Assembly (NCBI GenBank): GCA_910576895.1 | Contig: CAJTJZ010000002.1 | Location: 1-64,000, forward strand | Length of the DNA stretch: 64,000 bases | Source of the DNA: an uncultured Lachnospiraceae bacterium | Lineage (GTDB): Bacteria; Bacillota; Clostridia; Lachnospirales; Lachnospiraceae | Direction: 5' to 3' | Shown: positions 53,964 to 63,047 of the stretch, piece by piece | Layout: each line of letters opens with the position of its first letter | How positions within the stretch are numbered: the stretch's first letter is position 1 | Program-made: the position numbers and the translations under genes | The notes under the pieces: generated by a model | What the model was told of the DNA's origin: nothing | Seen by the model: only the letters and a program-made list of their open reading frames with translations | Databases searched by the model: none

Positions 53964-55421
53964 TTTTCTAAACTGTGGCATATCTTTATTATAGTTATCA
54001 ATTAATTTCTGTAATTCTTCAGCAATATCTTCGATTCCTTTTGCCTCAGCATATTCATAATCTGGGAAAATTTCAGCAGCTAGTCCATTATCAATTCCAC
54101 TAACAATAATTTCTTTTATAAGATCTTCAAGTCCCAGCACATTTTCAATTTCTTCTGGTGAAATATTTTCTCCATTTGCCATAATAATCAGATTTTTCTT
54201 ACGCCCTGTAATAAAGACAAACCCATCTTCATCAATATAGCCAAGATCACCTGTCCGAAGCCATCCATCTTCTGTTAAGGTCTCACTTGTTTCCTGTGGC
54301 ATATCTAAATATCCCATCATTACACTAGAACCCTTTACCCAAATTTCTTCTTCCACAATTTTTCCTTCACAATTTGGAATCAATTTTCCTACAGAATTTG
54401 CTTTACAAGCTGCTAGGGAATTAGAACTAATTACTGGAGAACATTCTGTCATTCCATAGCCTTGAAGTACAGAAATTCCATATTCTTTCATATTATCAAT
54501 ATATTCTTGGCTAAGATAAGCTCCCCCAGAATAAATAATTCTTAAATTTGGTCCAAAAACAGCTTTTGCAATTTCCTCTTTTGGCATCTTTCCTTCTAAA
54601 GCACGCATTTTTTTATATAATCCCTCTAAAATCATTGGAACAAGCAGCATATGGGTTGGCTGGAATGTTTGTAGATTTTTACCAATATGCATTAAAGAAT
54701 CATTAATACAAATTGTTGCTCCTTCATATAATGTTTTTAAAATATCCATAGTCAAACAATAAGCATGATGAATTGGAAGAACACTAAGTGCAACTCCATT
54801 TTGAATATCACTTGCAAAACAACAAGAATTATCTGTAAAGTTCAAATGTGTCAGCATAACTCCTTTGCTCTTTCCTGTTGTACCAGAAGTAAACATAACA
54901 AGGCAAAGCTTTTCATTATCAATTTCACAAGAATAACTTCCTTTATATGTTTCCATTAATTCATGCCATGACTGTGCTTCTTCATCGCTTTTTTCTTTTT
55001 GCATACAAATATAGTATTTCACATCTGGGCAGAGTTTTTTTGCTGCTGCTGGAATATCTGCACGAATAGAATCATATACAAGACAAGAAACATGGGCACG
55101 ATTTAAAAGATCACAAGCTTCTGCTGCTGGAAGCTGTACATCTAGTGGTACTGCGATACTTGCTGAATTTACAATTCCAAAGAAAGAAATAATCCATTCA
55201 TAACTTGTAAGTCCAATGACTGCAACTGTTTTTTCTGTAAGTCCTAATTCATGCAATACATTTGCAAAATTTTCAGAATCTGTCTTTAATTCCTGATATG
55301 TCTTAGAGCAAATTTCCTTTTTATTTTTCCAACGAAATGCATCCCTATCGCCAAATTTTTCTGCTGCAAAATCAATAATTTCCTTCATATTTGAATATGG
55401 GCTATACTTTGATTTTTTCAC
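53883..55421 (-). CDS. AMP-dependent acyl/aminoacyl ligase of the condensation operon
   Basis: A 512-residue class I adenylating enzyme: A3 loop MFTSGTTGKSKGV, A5 GYGMTECSP, A7/A8 GWLRTGDLGYID and FITGRKKNLI, and the A10 catalytic lysine in KTPSKKIKRKPI. It activates a carboxylic acid as the AMP ester and presumably loads the acyl carrier protein encoded 64 nt upstream. The substrate cannot be read from the sequence; similarity to fatty-acid ligases is greater than to amino-acid A domains. It is the last gene of the MarR-controlled operon. Confidence 0.85.
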   Translation of the reverse strand: MKKSKYSPYSNMKEIIDFAAEKFGDRDAFRWKNKKEICSKTYQELKTDSENFANVLHELGLTEKTVAVIGLTSYEWIISFFGIVNSASIAVPLDVQLPAAEACDLLNRAHVSCLVYDSIRADIPAAAKKLCPDVKYYICMQKEKSDEEAQSWHELMETYKGSYSCEIDNEKLCLVMFTSGTTGKSKGVMLTHLNFTDNSCCFASDIQNGVALSVLPIHHAYCLTMDILKTLYEGATICINDSLMHIGKNLQTFQPTHMLLVPMILEGLYKKMRALEGKMPKEEIAKAVFGPNLRIIYSGGAYLSQEYIDNMKEYGISVLQGYGMTECSPVISSNSLAACKANSVGKLIPNCEGKIVEEEIWVKGSSVMMGYLDMPQETSETLTEDGWLRTGDLGYIDEDGFVFITGRKKNLIIMANGENISPEEIENVLGLEDLIKEIIVSGIDNGLAAEIFPDYEYAEAKGIEDIAEELQKLIDNYNKDMPQFRKLTKLVVRKEEFEKTPSKKIKRKPIQV

Positions 55422-55485
55422 TTTTTCACCTTTACTTTCTGTTGCTTATACCACAACTACTACTATTTTTCTTAACCATTATTTT

Positions 55486-55722
55486 TTATTTTGATTCCTT
55501 TTGCAACTTCTCAATATATTTTATCATATCTCCTACCGTTCTAACTTCAGCAATAGCTCTTTCATCAATTTCAATATCATATTCATCTTCAAGATCACCT
55601 ACAAAAGTCATAACACTAAAAGAATCAAATCCAAGGTCTTCCACAAATCGAGAATCTTCTGTAATTTCACTTTCCTCTACATCTATATATTGCAACATTA
55701 TTTCTTTTAATTTCTCAAACAT
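55486..55722 (-). CDS. Acyl/peptidyl carrier protein
   Basis: A 78-residue, acidic four-helix carrier with the phosphopantetheine site Ser34 in DLGFDSFSVM. It has the length and shape of a free-standing ACP. Its position between a condensation enzyme and an adenylating ligase suggests a pathway-specific thiolation carrier and not the fatty-acid-synthesis ACP. Confidence 0.9.
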   Translation of the reverse strand: MFEKLKEIMLQYIDVEESEITEDSRFVEDLGFDSFSVMTFVGDLEDEYDIEIDERAIAEVRTVGDMIKYIEKLQKESK

Positions 55723-55827
55723 ATCATAACCTCCACTTTCTTTATTTCATAATAATAACCGTTTCATAATTAATAAAAATAGTAAAATTATCAAATTTTC
55801 ATTTTTTATCTTCTCTTTTTACTACTC

Positions 55828-57219
55828 TTATACTTCTTCAATAATTTCACCAATCATTTTATCTGGATTTTGTACACCAAGAAACAATATCTTACATAAA
55901 TAATAATAAAATTTCTCCAATTTTTCATAAGTTACATGAGCTTTTTGATATTCAAAATTAAAATCAAGTCCATTATCATCAACACGATGCATTACCGTTA
56001 AATATAACTCTTGTGCAGCAACACCATTTGTGTACCAATCTGTTTTATAAGGAACATCATAAGTTGCCTTTGCTGCTTTTAATGTCAGTGGTTGATAGGT
56101 AAGTGCCATTGGCTCATAAGTTCCACCCATAGATTTCTCTGCATAATATTCTGCACGATGTCGCATAGCATCTACAGGATCAAAATTTGCATGACGGAAT
56201 AATTGATTTTGCTGATATTGAATTTCATGAAGAGCCTCTAAAAATGTCATATCTCTTGGAATAATTGTCCGAAAAGAAAAGCAATGAATTCTTGTTCCAC
56301 CACTATTTTTCTCTGCTAATGTTGCACGTCTTGCAATTGCTGTATTAATGGAAATGTCATCAATATAATTAAATTTCTGAAAATAGGTACGCAGACCAAG
56401 CAATAATAAACATACCATAGGTATTCTATAATTTTCACAGAAATTCATTAAACGTGCAGATGGTTCTCCCTCCAAATGAAATTTATCAATGGTTGCCTCA
56501 ATGGTTCTATTTTCCCTATGCATAGCCTGCAGTTTTGGATTATTTGTTTTCTTCCTTAATTCCTTCATTTCCCTTGCACCATCAATATCAGCATAGCTTG
56601 GTTCGGAACTCTCTAATAAATTATAAATATATTTCTTATCACGTTCCTGTGCTTTTGATCCTTCATATTTTAAATCCTTTTGTAATTGTTCAATGTAAGA
56701 AGAAAGCGGTCCGGGTGCTTCTGCTGCTTCTGGGAATTTCATATTACAATAAATTTGAAGTACATCTGCAAAAAAGATAATTAAAGATTGTGCATCCATT
56801 GTCATATGATGAACAAGAAGATAGAGCCCTTTATATCCATCTGGCATACTAATCATAACAACACGATTTAACGGACTTTCATATAATTCAAATGGTGTAC
56901 TTGTCCATTCTATCATAACCTGTTTTGCTTCTTCCATAGTATTATTTTCAAAATTACGAAATTCAATATCTCTTGTTTCCTTTGGTACAATATATTGAAC
57001 AGTTTCCCCTTTACTGTTCTTCTTAAAACGAAGCCTCATAGACTCGCAGCGATCATATGCCTTATAAATTGCTGCTTTTAATGCATTCCAATCAACATCA
57101 TGATCTAATGTTACACTCGTTCCTATATTACTTAAAGATTTTCTTGGACAATGCTCCAAGGAGAAAAAATGCAGTTTTTGTGCTGCTGTTAACGGATACG
57201 TTTTGGCTCTTGTTGCCAT
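55828..57219 (-). CDS. Free-standing condensation-domain protein
   Basis: The start is ATG 57219, with GGAGG 5 nt upstream. The 463-residue product is a stand-alone member of the condensation/acyltransferase superfamily (NRPS C domain, PapA-like). The catalytic HHxxxD motif is intact: His137-His138-Met-Thr-Met-Asp142, in VHHMTMDAQS. Early PLTAAQKLHFF corresponds to the C1 motif. It would form an amide or ester between a carrier-bound acyl group and an acceptor. No adenylation or thiolation domain is fused; these are supplied by the next two genes. Confidence 0.85.
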   Translation of the reverse strand: MATRAKTYPLTAAQKLHFFSLEHCPRKSLSNIGTSVTLDHDVDWNALKAAIYKAYDRCESMRLRFKKNSKGETVQYIVPKETRDIEFRNFENNTMEEAKQVMIEWTSTPFELYESPLNRVVMISMPDGYKGLYLLVHHMTMDAQSLIIFFADVLQIYCNMKFPEAAEAPGPLSSYIEQLQKDLKYEGSKAQERDKKYIYNLLESSEPSYADIDGAREMKELRKKTNNPKLQAMHRENRTIEATIDKFHLEGEPSARLMNFCENYRIPMVCLLLLGLRTYFQKFNYIDDISINTAIARRATLAEKNSGGTRIHCFSFRTIIPRDMTFLEALHEIQYQQNQLFRHANFDPVDAMRHRAEYYAEKSMGGTYEPMALTYQPLTLKAAKATYDVPYKTDWYTNGVAAQELYLTVMHRVDDNGLDFNFEYQKAHVTYEKLEKFYYYLCKILFLGVQNPDKMIGEIIEEV

Positions 57220-57296
57220 AATAACCTCCATTCCTGCCACAAAAGCGGCTTATCACTTACTAACTATAACAATCTATCATACAAATTTATAAAAAT

Positions 57297-58277
57297 TTAT
57301 ATTTCACATTTTACAAAAAATTCTTGAAGTCTTTTCTTATATAATGCAGTATCTTTATAAAAACTTTCAGCATGACTTGCTCCTGCAATAATTTGCATTT
57401 CGGCATCTGGACAATTCCTATAAATTTCTTCACACATACTTGTTGGTACAAAAGTATCCTTTTCTCCATGAATTAAAAGAATTGGCACACTTGATTTTTT
57501 CACTTCTTCTTTTGCTGTACAAGATCTGTAATCATAACCAGCAAGTTTTTTTGCCATCCAATTTGTAATATGAAGTAAAGGAAACGCTGGAAGGTGATAC
57601 CAATTTTTTAATACCGATTTAAAAACATCCCATGGAGATGTAAATGCACAATCAGAAACAATTCCAGCTACATTTTTTGGAAGCTTTAATCCAGAAAGCA
57701 TTAATGCTGTTGCAGCACCCATAGAAGTACCTTGTACTAATATTTTCTTTTCTGTACCAAAGCGATGATTTAGATATTCAATCCATTTTAATGCATCATA
57801 ACGATCTAAAATTCCAAAGCCAATATATGTTCCTTCACTTTGTCCATGAGCCCTATGATCCACTAATAAAATTTGAAAATTATTTTCCATATAATATCTT
57901 GCTAGACTTGTATAATCTTGTTCTGCATTACTTGTATATCCATGTAAGCAAAGCACTGTACCACGAGAATTTTCTACTGGAAACATTGTGCCAGAAAGCT
58001 TTAATCCATCACGACTTAAGATAGTTACTGATTCATGTTCATGTTGCCAAAGCCATTCTCTATCTTCCCGAATCCCGGACACATAAGCACTCCAGTCAGT
58101 ACCTGCCATTTTCATAGTATCCTCAACTTTCGCCTTACTTCGCACCAAAGTTCTTTTTACAAAATACAAAGATAATAACAACTCTGAAGCAGCAGCGATA
58201 ATCGCAGTTCCTGCAATCAGTCCTGTTATCTTTTTTTTATCACAATGATTACATTTCCATAAGTCACTTTTTTTCAA
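57297..58277 (-). CDS. Membrane-anchored alpha/beta hydrolase
   Basis: A 326-residue protein with an N-terminal membrane helix (about 18-40) and an alpha/beta hydrolase domain. The nucleophile is the Ser in VQGTSMGAATAL, the acid is Asp in HGEKDTFVP, the base is His in IAGASHAESF and the oxyanion motif is LCLHGYTSN. It resembles BAAT/YfhR-like lipases or thioesterases. In this operon it could release or remodel the assembled product; this is inferred from position. Confidence 0.8.
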   Translation of the reverse strand: MKKSDLWKCNHCDKKKITGLIAGTAIIAAASELLLSLYFVKRTLVRSKAKVEDTMKMAGTDWSAYVSGIREDREWLWQHEHESVTILSRDGLKLSGTMFPVENSRGTVLCLHGYTSNAEQDYTSLARYYMENNFQILLVDHRAHGQSEGTYIGFGILDRYDALKWIEYLNHRFGTEKKILVQGTSMGAATALMLSGLKLPKNVAGIVSDCAFTSPWDVFKSVLKNWYHLPAFPLLHITNWMAKKLAGYDYRSCTAKEEVKKSSVPILLIHGEKDTFVPTSMCEEIYRNCPDAEMQIIAGASHAESFYKDTALYKKRLQEFFVKCEI

Positions 58278-58305
58278 TGAAAATCTTCTCCTTTCAAAAA
58301 AAATT

Positions 58306-58809
58306 TTATTTTATATTTTCTTCATTAACAGAAGATATTTCTATTTCTTCTGCTTTTTTCAATTGTCCTTCCATACTAATTTTCTTAATCGTGTCAATAA
58401 TTTCATCTAGTAATCCAATAATCTGTTCTATTTTTTCTTCTCCCATTCTTTGAATTAACTTATTTGGAATTTTTAAAGAATGCTGATGTTCTTCCTCATA
58501 TAATCTACTGTTTTCTTCCCGAAATTTTATATAAACTTTTCGTTTATCTTCTTCGGAACGAAAACGTTCAATTAATCCCTTTTCCTCCAAACTTGTCAAA
58601 CAACGATTCATTTGGGATTTTAAAATTCCTGTACTGGCACATAAATCCATTGCTGTTAAATAAATCTTATCATCCTTTTTTTTCTGTCGCAGTAAAATAT
58701 TACAAATAAAGGTTTCATTAAAAGTCAGCCCATTTACAATGCGGTCATTTCTAATAATGGCAGAAATATCCAGCCATGATTCCAATAGTTGCTCGCTTAA
58801 ACTTTCCAT
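58306..58809 (-). CDS. MarR-family transcriptional regulator
   Basis: A 167-residue winged-helix regulator. The recognition region is LTAMDLCASTGILKSQMNRCLTSLEEKGLI and the wing contains RSEEDKRKVYIKF. It is the first gene of the operon, and its promoter carries four tandem palindromes, so autorepression is very likely. MarR proteins usually sense small lipophilic or phenolic ligands, which here may be the operon's product or substrate. Confidence 0.85.
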   Translation of the reverse strand: MESLSEQLLESWLDISAIIRNDRIVNGLTFNETFICNILLRQKKKDDKIYLTAMDLCASTGILKSQMNRCLTSLEEKGLIERFRSEEDKRKVYIKFREENSRLYEEEHQHSLKIPNKLIQRMGEEKIEQIIGLLDEIIDTIKKISMEGQLKKAEEIEISSVNEENIK

Positions 58810-58833
58810 ATATAACCCCCAATTTTCCAGAAC

Positions 58834-58861
58834 ATTATAAGTTCAAAATACAAACTGTTCA
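58834..58861 (-). promoter_or_regulatory. Promoter of the MarR-condensation operon
   Basis: On the minus strand TGAACA (58856-58861), 16-nt spacer, TATAAT (58834-58839). Two of the four operator palindromes lie within or over this promoter, so a bound repressor would block RNA polymerase. Confidence 0.65.
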
Positions 58862-58903
58862 CTTTCTCAACCGTTCACTTTTTGAACTGTTCATAATATG
58901 AAC
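58841..58903. promoter_or_regulatory. Array of four MarR-type operator palindromes
   Basis: Four 15-bp sites of the form GTTCA-N5-TGAAC start at 58841, 58857, 58873 and 58889, an exact 16-bp period with one base between sites. The two distal copies (58873-58887, 58889-58903) are perfect; the promoter-proximal two are imperfect in the right arm (CAAAC, TCAAC). The array precedes a marR gene. Confidence 0.8.
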
Positions 58904-59047
58904 TATATTCCTTTTTTTCTTCTATGTCAAGAGCAATTTGAAAATATTTCCAAAAAATGATAAAAATATAATAACTATTTCCATCTCTCTTTGATAAAAC
59001 TACCTTTTTTGTCCTTTTATTAATTTATAACTTGTACTTCTTTTTTC

Positions 59048-59076
59048 TTGCAATCCCCTCTAAAATGTATTATAAT
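59048..59076 (+). promoter_or_regulatory. Promoter of the SCP2 gene
   Basis: TTGCAA (59048-59053), 17-nt spacer, TATAAT (59071-59076). No further feature was seen between the operator array and this promoter. Confidence 0.75.
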
Positions 59077-59186
59077 TCAATTAAAATAAACGTATACATG
59101 AGAATTGTCATAAAATCATGTAATTTTTGACAAACCAAAAAACATAATTTTATAACAGTTCTTTTATTATGAAAGGAGCAATTTCT

Positions 59187-59522
59187 ATGTTGACTTTTAA
59201 ATTTGTATTTAATGAAATCCAACGGGTGATGCTTACAGCCAATCCTTCCGTAGTAAAAGATTTCCTTGCAATTCAAATCAATTTAACTGGACTTGGCGGC
59301 GGAACATTTTATGTTGAAGTTAAAAATGGGGTACTATCAGTAGAACCTTATGAATATTATGATAGACAAGCAATTTTAACTATTTCTGTTTCTGATTTCA
59401 AAAAACTTGCTGATGGAAAACTAGATGCTGGAGAAGCTTTTGGTGATGGACGACTGAAAATTGATGGAAGTATTGAAAAATCACTGGAATTAAGTGAATT
59501 AATGAAAACAGTAAAAAGATAA
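59187..59522 (+). CDS. SCP2 sterol-binding-fold protein
   Basis: The start is ATG 59187, with AAAGGAG 8 nt upstream. The 111-residue product has the SCP-2 fold pattern: GGGTFYVEVKNGVLSVEP, then ILTISVSDFKKLADGKLDAGEAFGDGRLKIDG. In bacteria such domains bind acyl or other lipophilic ligands. It lies divergently next to the condensation operon, so a role in handling its acyl substrates is possible but unproven. Confidence 0.85.
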   Translation: MLTFKFVFNEIQRVMLTANPSVVKDFLAIQINLTGLGGGTFYVEVKNGVLSVEPYEYYDRQAILTISVSDFKKLADGKLDAGEAFGDGRLKIDGSIEKSLELSELMKTVKR

Positions 59523-59534
59523 ATTTTTACATAC

Positions 59535-59571
59535 AAAAAACAGGCAAGTCTTATAAGACTTGCCTGTTTTT
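59535..59571. terminator. Bidirectional terminator
   Basis: A near-perfect stem (AAAAAACAGGCAAGTC paired with GACTTGCCTGTTTTT) with a 6-nt loop lies between the converging SCP2 and dihydrofolate reductase genes. Confidence 0.9.
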
Positions 59572-59595
59572 ATTCAGTTACTTTATTACATTGTT

Positions 59596-60078
59596 TCATT
59601 TTATTCTAGTATAGGTTACATAATCATAAGGGATTTGACCATTCTCACTTATATGACACTCTACTTTTCTAATAAAGTCCTTTTCCAAAAACACAGGAAA
59701 ATAAGTATCTCCTTCTATCACAGCATCTAATTCTGTAAGATACATTTTTTCTACTATTTCAATCGCTTCTTGATATAAGGCAGCACCGCCAGAAATAAAA
59801 CTATCCATTCCTTTTTCTTCTGCAATTGTAATTGCTTCTAAAAGAGAATGAGCAGTACAGTAGTTTTCTCCTTTTAATTCTTTTTTCGTTGATACAATAA
59901 TAGTGTATCTTCCCTGAAGTGGTTTTCCAATTTCTTCATAAGAACGTCTGCCAAGAATCACAGCATTTCCCATTGTCAATTCCCGAAAACGCAGTTGTTC
60001 TCCTTTAATTTTCCATGGAATCCTGCCATCTTTTCCAATAACTCTATTCCTAGCATATGCTGCTATTAATGCAATCAT
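59596..60078 (-). CDS. folA: Dihydrofolate reductase
   Basis: A 160-residue enzyme that reduces dihydrofolate to tetrahydrofolate with NADPH. Conserved features are the N-terminal IALIAAYARNRVIGKDGRIPW, the NADPH-binding GNAVILGRRSYEEIGKPL and SFISGGAALYQEAI. It is full length. It lies 8 nt after the LRR gene, so the two may share a transcript; no thyA is adjacent. Confidence 0.93.
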   Translation of the reverse strand: MIALIAAYARNRVIGKDGRIPWKIKGEQLRFRELTMGNAVILGRRSYEEIGKPLQGRYTIIVSTKKELKGENYCTAHSLLEAITIAEEKGMDSFISGGAALYQEAIEIVEKMYLTELDAVIEGDTYFPVFLEKDFIRKVECHISENGQIPYDYVTYTRIK

Positions 60079-60086
60079 AGTATATT

Positions 60087-61289
60087 TTATCCTTTCAAAT
60101 TATCATACCAAGGAGTACCATAAAATATTGGACTTAATGATATTTCTTTTAAGTGTTCTGGAAGAATAACTTTTCCTAAGTTTTTGCAAGCAGTAAAAGA
60201 TTCCTCATCAATTGTTTTTACATTATCTCCTATGACAATACTTGTAATTTTTTCATTTCCAGAAAACGAACAAGATGCAATTCTTATCACATCTTCTGGT
60301 ATGGTAATCTCTCCTTCTGCTATCTTTCCATCAATTAAAATATGATTTACAATAACAAGAGGGTTTTCTTGTTGTTTCTTTTCAAGCCAAGGTGTATTAG
60401 AAAAGGCAGAACCTACAATATCACCAATTCTAGTAACACTTTCTGGTATTGTAATATCCTTTAATTTACTACAATTATAAAAAGCTGCTCCATAAATTTC
60501 TGTTACATTTTCTGGTATTATAATTATTTCCAAACTTTTACATTCTGCAAATGCAAATTCACGAATTTGTTTTACAGTAGATGGAATTTTAATATCTTTT
60601 AAATTTATACAATTATAAAAAAGTTTATTTTCCAATATTTCTATTCCATCTGGAAGATCTATTTGTGTTAAACTACTGCAATTTTCAAAAGCACTTTCTA
60701 ATATATTATTTATACTATCTGGTAAAGCAATCGTTGTTAAGGAAGAACAATCTTTAAATACACCTTTCCCAATTCGTTCTATTTTTTCTGGAAGTATAAT
60801 TTGTGTTAAATTTTCACAACCATAAAAAGTCCAATCAGAAAGAGATGTAATTTTTTCTGGAATGGTAACATTTGTAAGACTACTACAATTCCAAAAAGCT
60901 CGTCCCCCAATCGTAGTAAGTTTTTTGGGAAGACGAATATCTTGAAGGCGATTACAATTTTGAAAAGCATATGGTTTTATTTTTTTGATACTATTTGGAA
61001 GTATCACTTTTTTTAATTTTTTACAATTTTGAAAAGCTCTTGTTCCAATGGAAGTAACGCCATCTGGAATGGTAACACTTGTAATCTTTTTATTTCCCTG
61101 AAAGGCATTATCTCCAATCGAAATAATCCCTTTTGGAAGCGTTATTGACTTTTTATTGCCAGTATAAGTAACAAGTACTTTTTTCTTTATAACAAATTTC
61201 TCTGCTGCCTTAGCTGTACTTTTTTGATATTGAAAACAAGAAAAAATAAGCAAGAAAAGAATTACTGGCAAATAATAATATTTTTTCAT
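60087..61289 (-). CDS. BspA-type leucine-rich repeat surface protein
   Basis: A 400-residue protein with an N-terminal signal or anchor helix and about 11-12 consecutive LRR_5 repeats of 22-24 residues (units such as GIISIGDNAFQGNKKITSVTIP and RGFQNCKKLKKVILP-like). There is no sortase motif or cell-wall repeat, so attachment would depend on the N-terminal helix. BspA-like proteins mediate adhesion in gut and oral bacteria. A small interruption (AFSNTPWLEKKQQENPLVIV) splits the repeat series and recurs in shorter form at the end (FYGTPWYDNLKG). Confidence 0.85.
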   Translation of the reverse strand: MKKYYYLPVILFLLIFSCFQYQKSTAKAAEKFVIKKKVLVTYTGNKKSITLPKGIISIGDNAFQGNKKITSVTIPDGVTSIGTRAFQNCKKLKKVILPNSIKKIKPYAFQNCNRLQDIRLPKKLTTIGGRAFWNCSSLTNVTIPEKITSLSDWTFYGCENLTQIILPEKIERIGKGVFKDCSSLTTIALPDSINNILESAFENCSSLTQIDLPDGIEILENKLFYNCINLKDIKIPSTVKQIREFAFAECKSLEIIIIPENVTEIYGAAFYNCSKLKDITIPESVTRIGDIVGSAFSNTPWLEKKQQENPLVIVNHILIDGKIAEGEITIPEDVIRIASCSFSGNEKITSIVIGDNVKTIDEESFTACKNLGKVILPEHLKEISLSPIFYGTPWYDNLKG

Positions 61290-61457
61290 GTAATTTCCCT
61301 TTCAAAATAATAAATTCATGTAATTGCTGGCTTATTATAATACATTTCATAAAAATATACAAGTTACTATTCTTGGAAATTCACAGTAAATACATCCCCT
61401 TTCCTATACTTTGATTGATCATCTTCTTTCGCAAAACTATTTTAATACTACAATATT

Positions 61458-62300
61458 TTAAAATTCTTTCTCTTTATATTTCCAACGGATTCTGTCAAAA
61501 AAGGAAATTAAAACTGTTCCAACAATTCCAATTATAAAAATATATCTTGTTGTACGAAACATTGAAGAAAAATAATAAGCACTATCTAGCATAGATAACC
61601 ATGTATTCACTGACATAATATAAGCTGCACCAAATAAATAAATATTTGGTAAAATACTGCTAATAAATCCTTTTTTTATTGTTTTAAATAAAATCCATGC
61701 TAATAATAATAATTGTATTACAACTGCAATCTTTAACTGTGTGCTAATCACAATACCAAGAGAAGATGCCTCTTTTATACCAAAAGGCAGCCCGCCACTG
61801 CGAAATTTTGTTAAACTATAATGAATCAGAAAGCCAGCATAAATATCAATTAAAACAGAAAAAACTCCTACTGCAATATCCAATTTTTCTATCTTTCTTT
61901 TTTCTGTCTGAAGTAATGTTAAGAAATAAGTACTAAGCATAGCAACTGGCAATACAAAATCATATAAATTCATTAACAATCCAGAACTATGTCTATCTGC
62001 AATTATCATTAATCCAAGAAAAATAACTGCCCATATCATACTATAAATAACAACACTTATATTTCTTATATGTCCTTTTACTTTTTTTACAGCATCTATT
62101 TCCTTTTGTTCTAATTTTTTTACTGAAAAATCTGTATTTTTTAAAAGTTCTGCTTTCTTTTTACAAAATTCACAAGATTCTAAATGTTGTTCCACATACT
62201 GTTTTGTTCGTTTTGAGCAGATTCCATCTAAATAAGAAGGCAGCAAATCTCCAATAATATCACAATCCATAATCTCTTTTTCTATAATTTCTTTTTCCAT
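61458..62300 (-). CDS. Zinc-finger (zf-HC2) membrane anti-sigma factor
   Basis: A 280-residue protein. The N-terminal cytoplasmic zinc-binding anti-sigma domain has the HC2 ligands in EQHLESCEFCKKK (His-x3-Cys-x2-Cys), after GDLLPSYLDG. Six hydrophobic segments follow. It is encoded 61 nt downstream of an ECF sigma factor gene and presumably holds that sigma factor at the membrane until a signal releases it. It is larger and more hydrophobic than minimal anti-sigma factors. Confidence 0.82.
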   Translation of the reverse strand: MEKEIIEKEIMDCDIIGDLLPSYLDGICSKRTKQYVEQHLESCEFCKKKAELLKNTDFSVKKLEQKEIDAVKKVKGHIRNISVVIYSMIWAVIFLGLMIIADRHSSGLLMNLYDFVLPVAMLSTYFLTLLQTEKRKIEKLDIAVGVFSVLIDIYAGFLIHYSLTKFRSGGLPFGIKEASSLGIVISTQLKIAVVIQLLLLAWILFKTIKKGFISSILPNIYLFGAAYIMSVNTWLSMLDSAYYFSSMFRTTRYIFIIGIVGTVLISFFDRIRWKYKEKEF

Positions 62301-62360
62301 AATTATTTCACCGTCCTTTTCTAATCATCAAAATGTTTCATTAATTAAAAGAATTAAAAA

Positions 62361-62831
62361 TTATTCCTTTCTTCCTTTTAATAAAACTTCCTTTGCCCTA
62401 TAAAAAGTTACTCTTGCCCAATTTTCACTCTTTCCCATAATTTCTCCAATTTCCTTATAAGATAAATCTCCCAATGCTCTTAAATACATCACCTCCCGCA
62501 TTTGTTCTGGCAGATTATGAAGATCACGCAGTACATCGACTAATTCAATACGATTTAAAATCTGTTGTTCCATATTATTTTCTGTAGGAAGCTTATCATC
62601 GATTGGAATAAGCTCCTGTTTTCCATGTTTATTCCAATATTGATATAAAAGATGTTTTGCAATCTGACAAAGCCAAGTTGAAATCTTACAGCTTCCATTA
62701 AAACGCTCCAAAGACTTATATGCCTGCAAAAAAGTTTCCTGCACTAAATCCTCCGTCAACTGTTCATCTTTACATATAGAATATAAATAATGAAATACAA
62801 TCTTTGCATTTTCCTTATAAAGTTCATCCAT
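62361..62831 (-). CDS. ECF RNA polymerase sigma factor
   Basis: The start is ATG 62831, with AAAGGAGG 6 nt upstream. The 156-residue product has region 2 (YLYSICKDEQLTEDLVQETFLQAYKSL) and region 4 (LRALGDLSYKEIGEIMGKSENWARVTFYRAK), with no region 1 or 3. It pairs with the zf-HC2 protein encoded downstream. A TGTAAC element about 60 nt upstream could be part of an autoregulated ECF promoter. Confidence 0.88.
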   Translation of the reverse strand: MDELYKENAKIVFHYLYSICKDEQLTEDLVQETFLQAYKSLERFNGSCKISTWLCQIAKHLLYQYWNKHGKQELIPIDDKLPTENNMEQQILNRIELVDVLRDLHNLPEQMREVMYLRALGDLSYKEIGEIMGKSENWARVTFYRAKEVLLKGRKE

Positions 62832-62940
62832 TCCCTGCCTCCTTTCCATCTTCCTTACTTATATATCCACTTTTTCGGAATTTCGTTACAAAGAATTTAT
62901 AAAAAATATATCATTACAAAAAATAATAATAAAGAAAGTT

Positions 62941-62986
62941 AAAAAAACTGCTCATAAAAACTCCTTTTCTTATGAACAGTTTTTTA
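62941..62986. terminator. Bidirectional terminator
   Basis: AACTGCTCATAA/TTATGAACAGTT arms with a 12-nt loop, flanked by A and T runs on both sides, lie after the ABC transporter gene and before the sigma factor gene. Confidence 0.8.
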
Positions 62987-63047
62987 TTATAATTATTTTT
63001 TTATCTATGTTATCTATACTTTCATTTACACTTTCTTATATAATCTT

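Noticed and set aside
53883..57219. Fatty-acid biosynthesis (fab) cluster
   Set aside because: There are no ketosynthase, reductase or dehydratase genes, and a condensation-domain protein is present instead.
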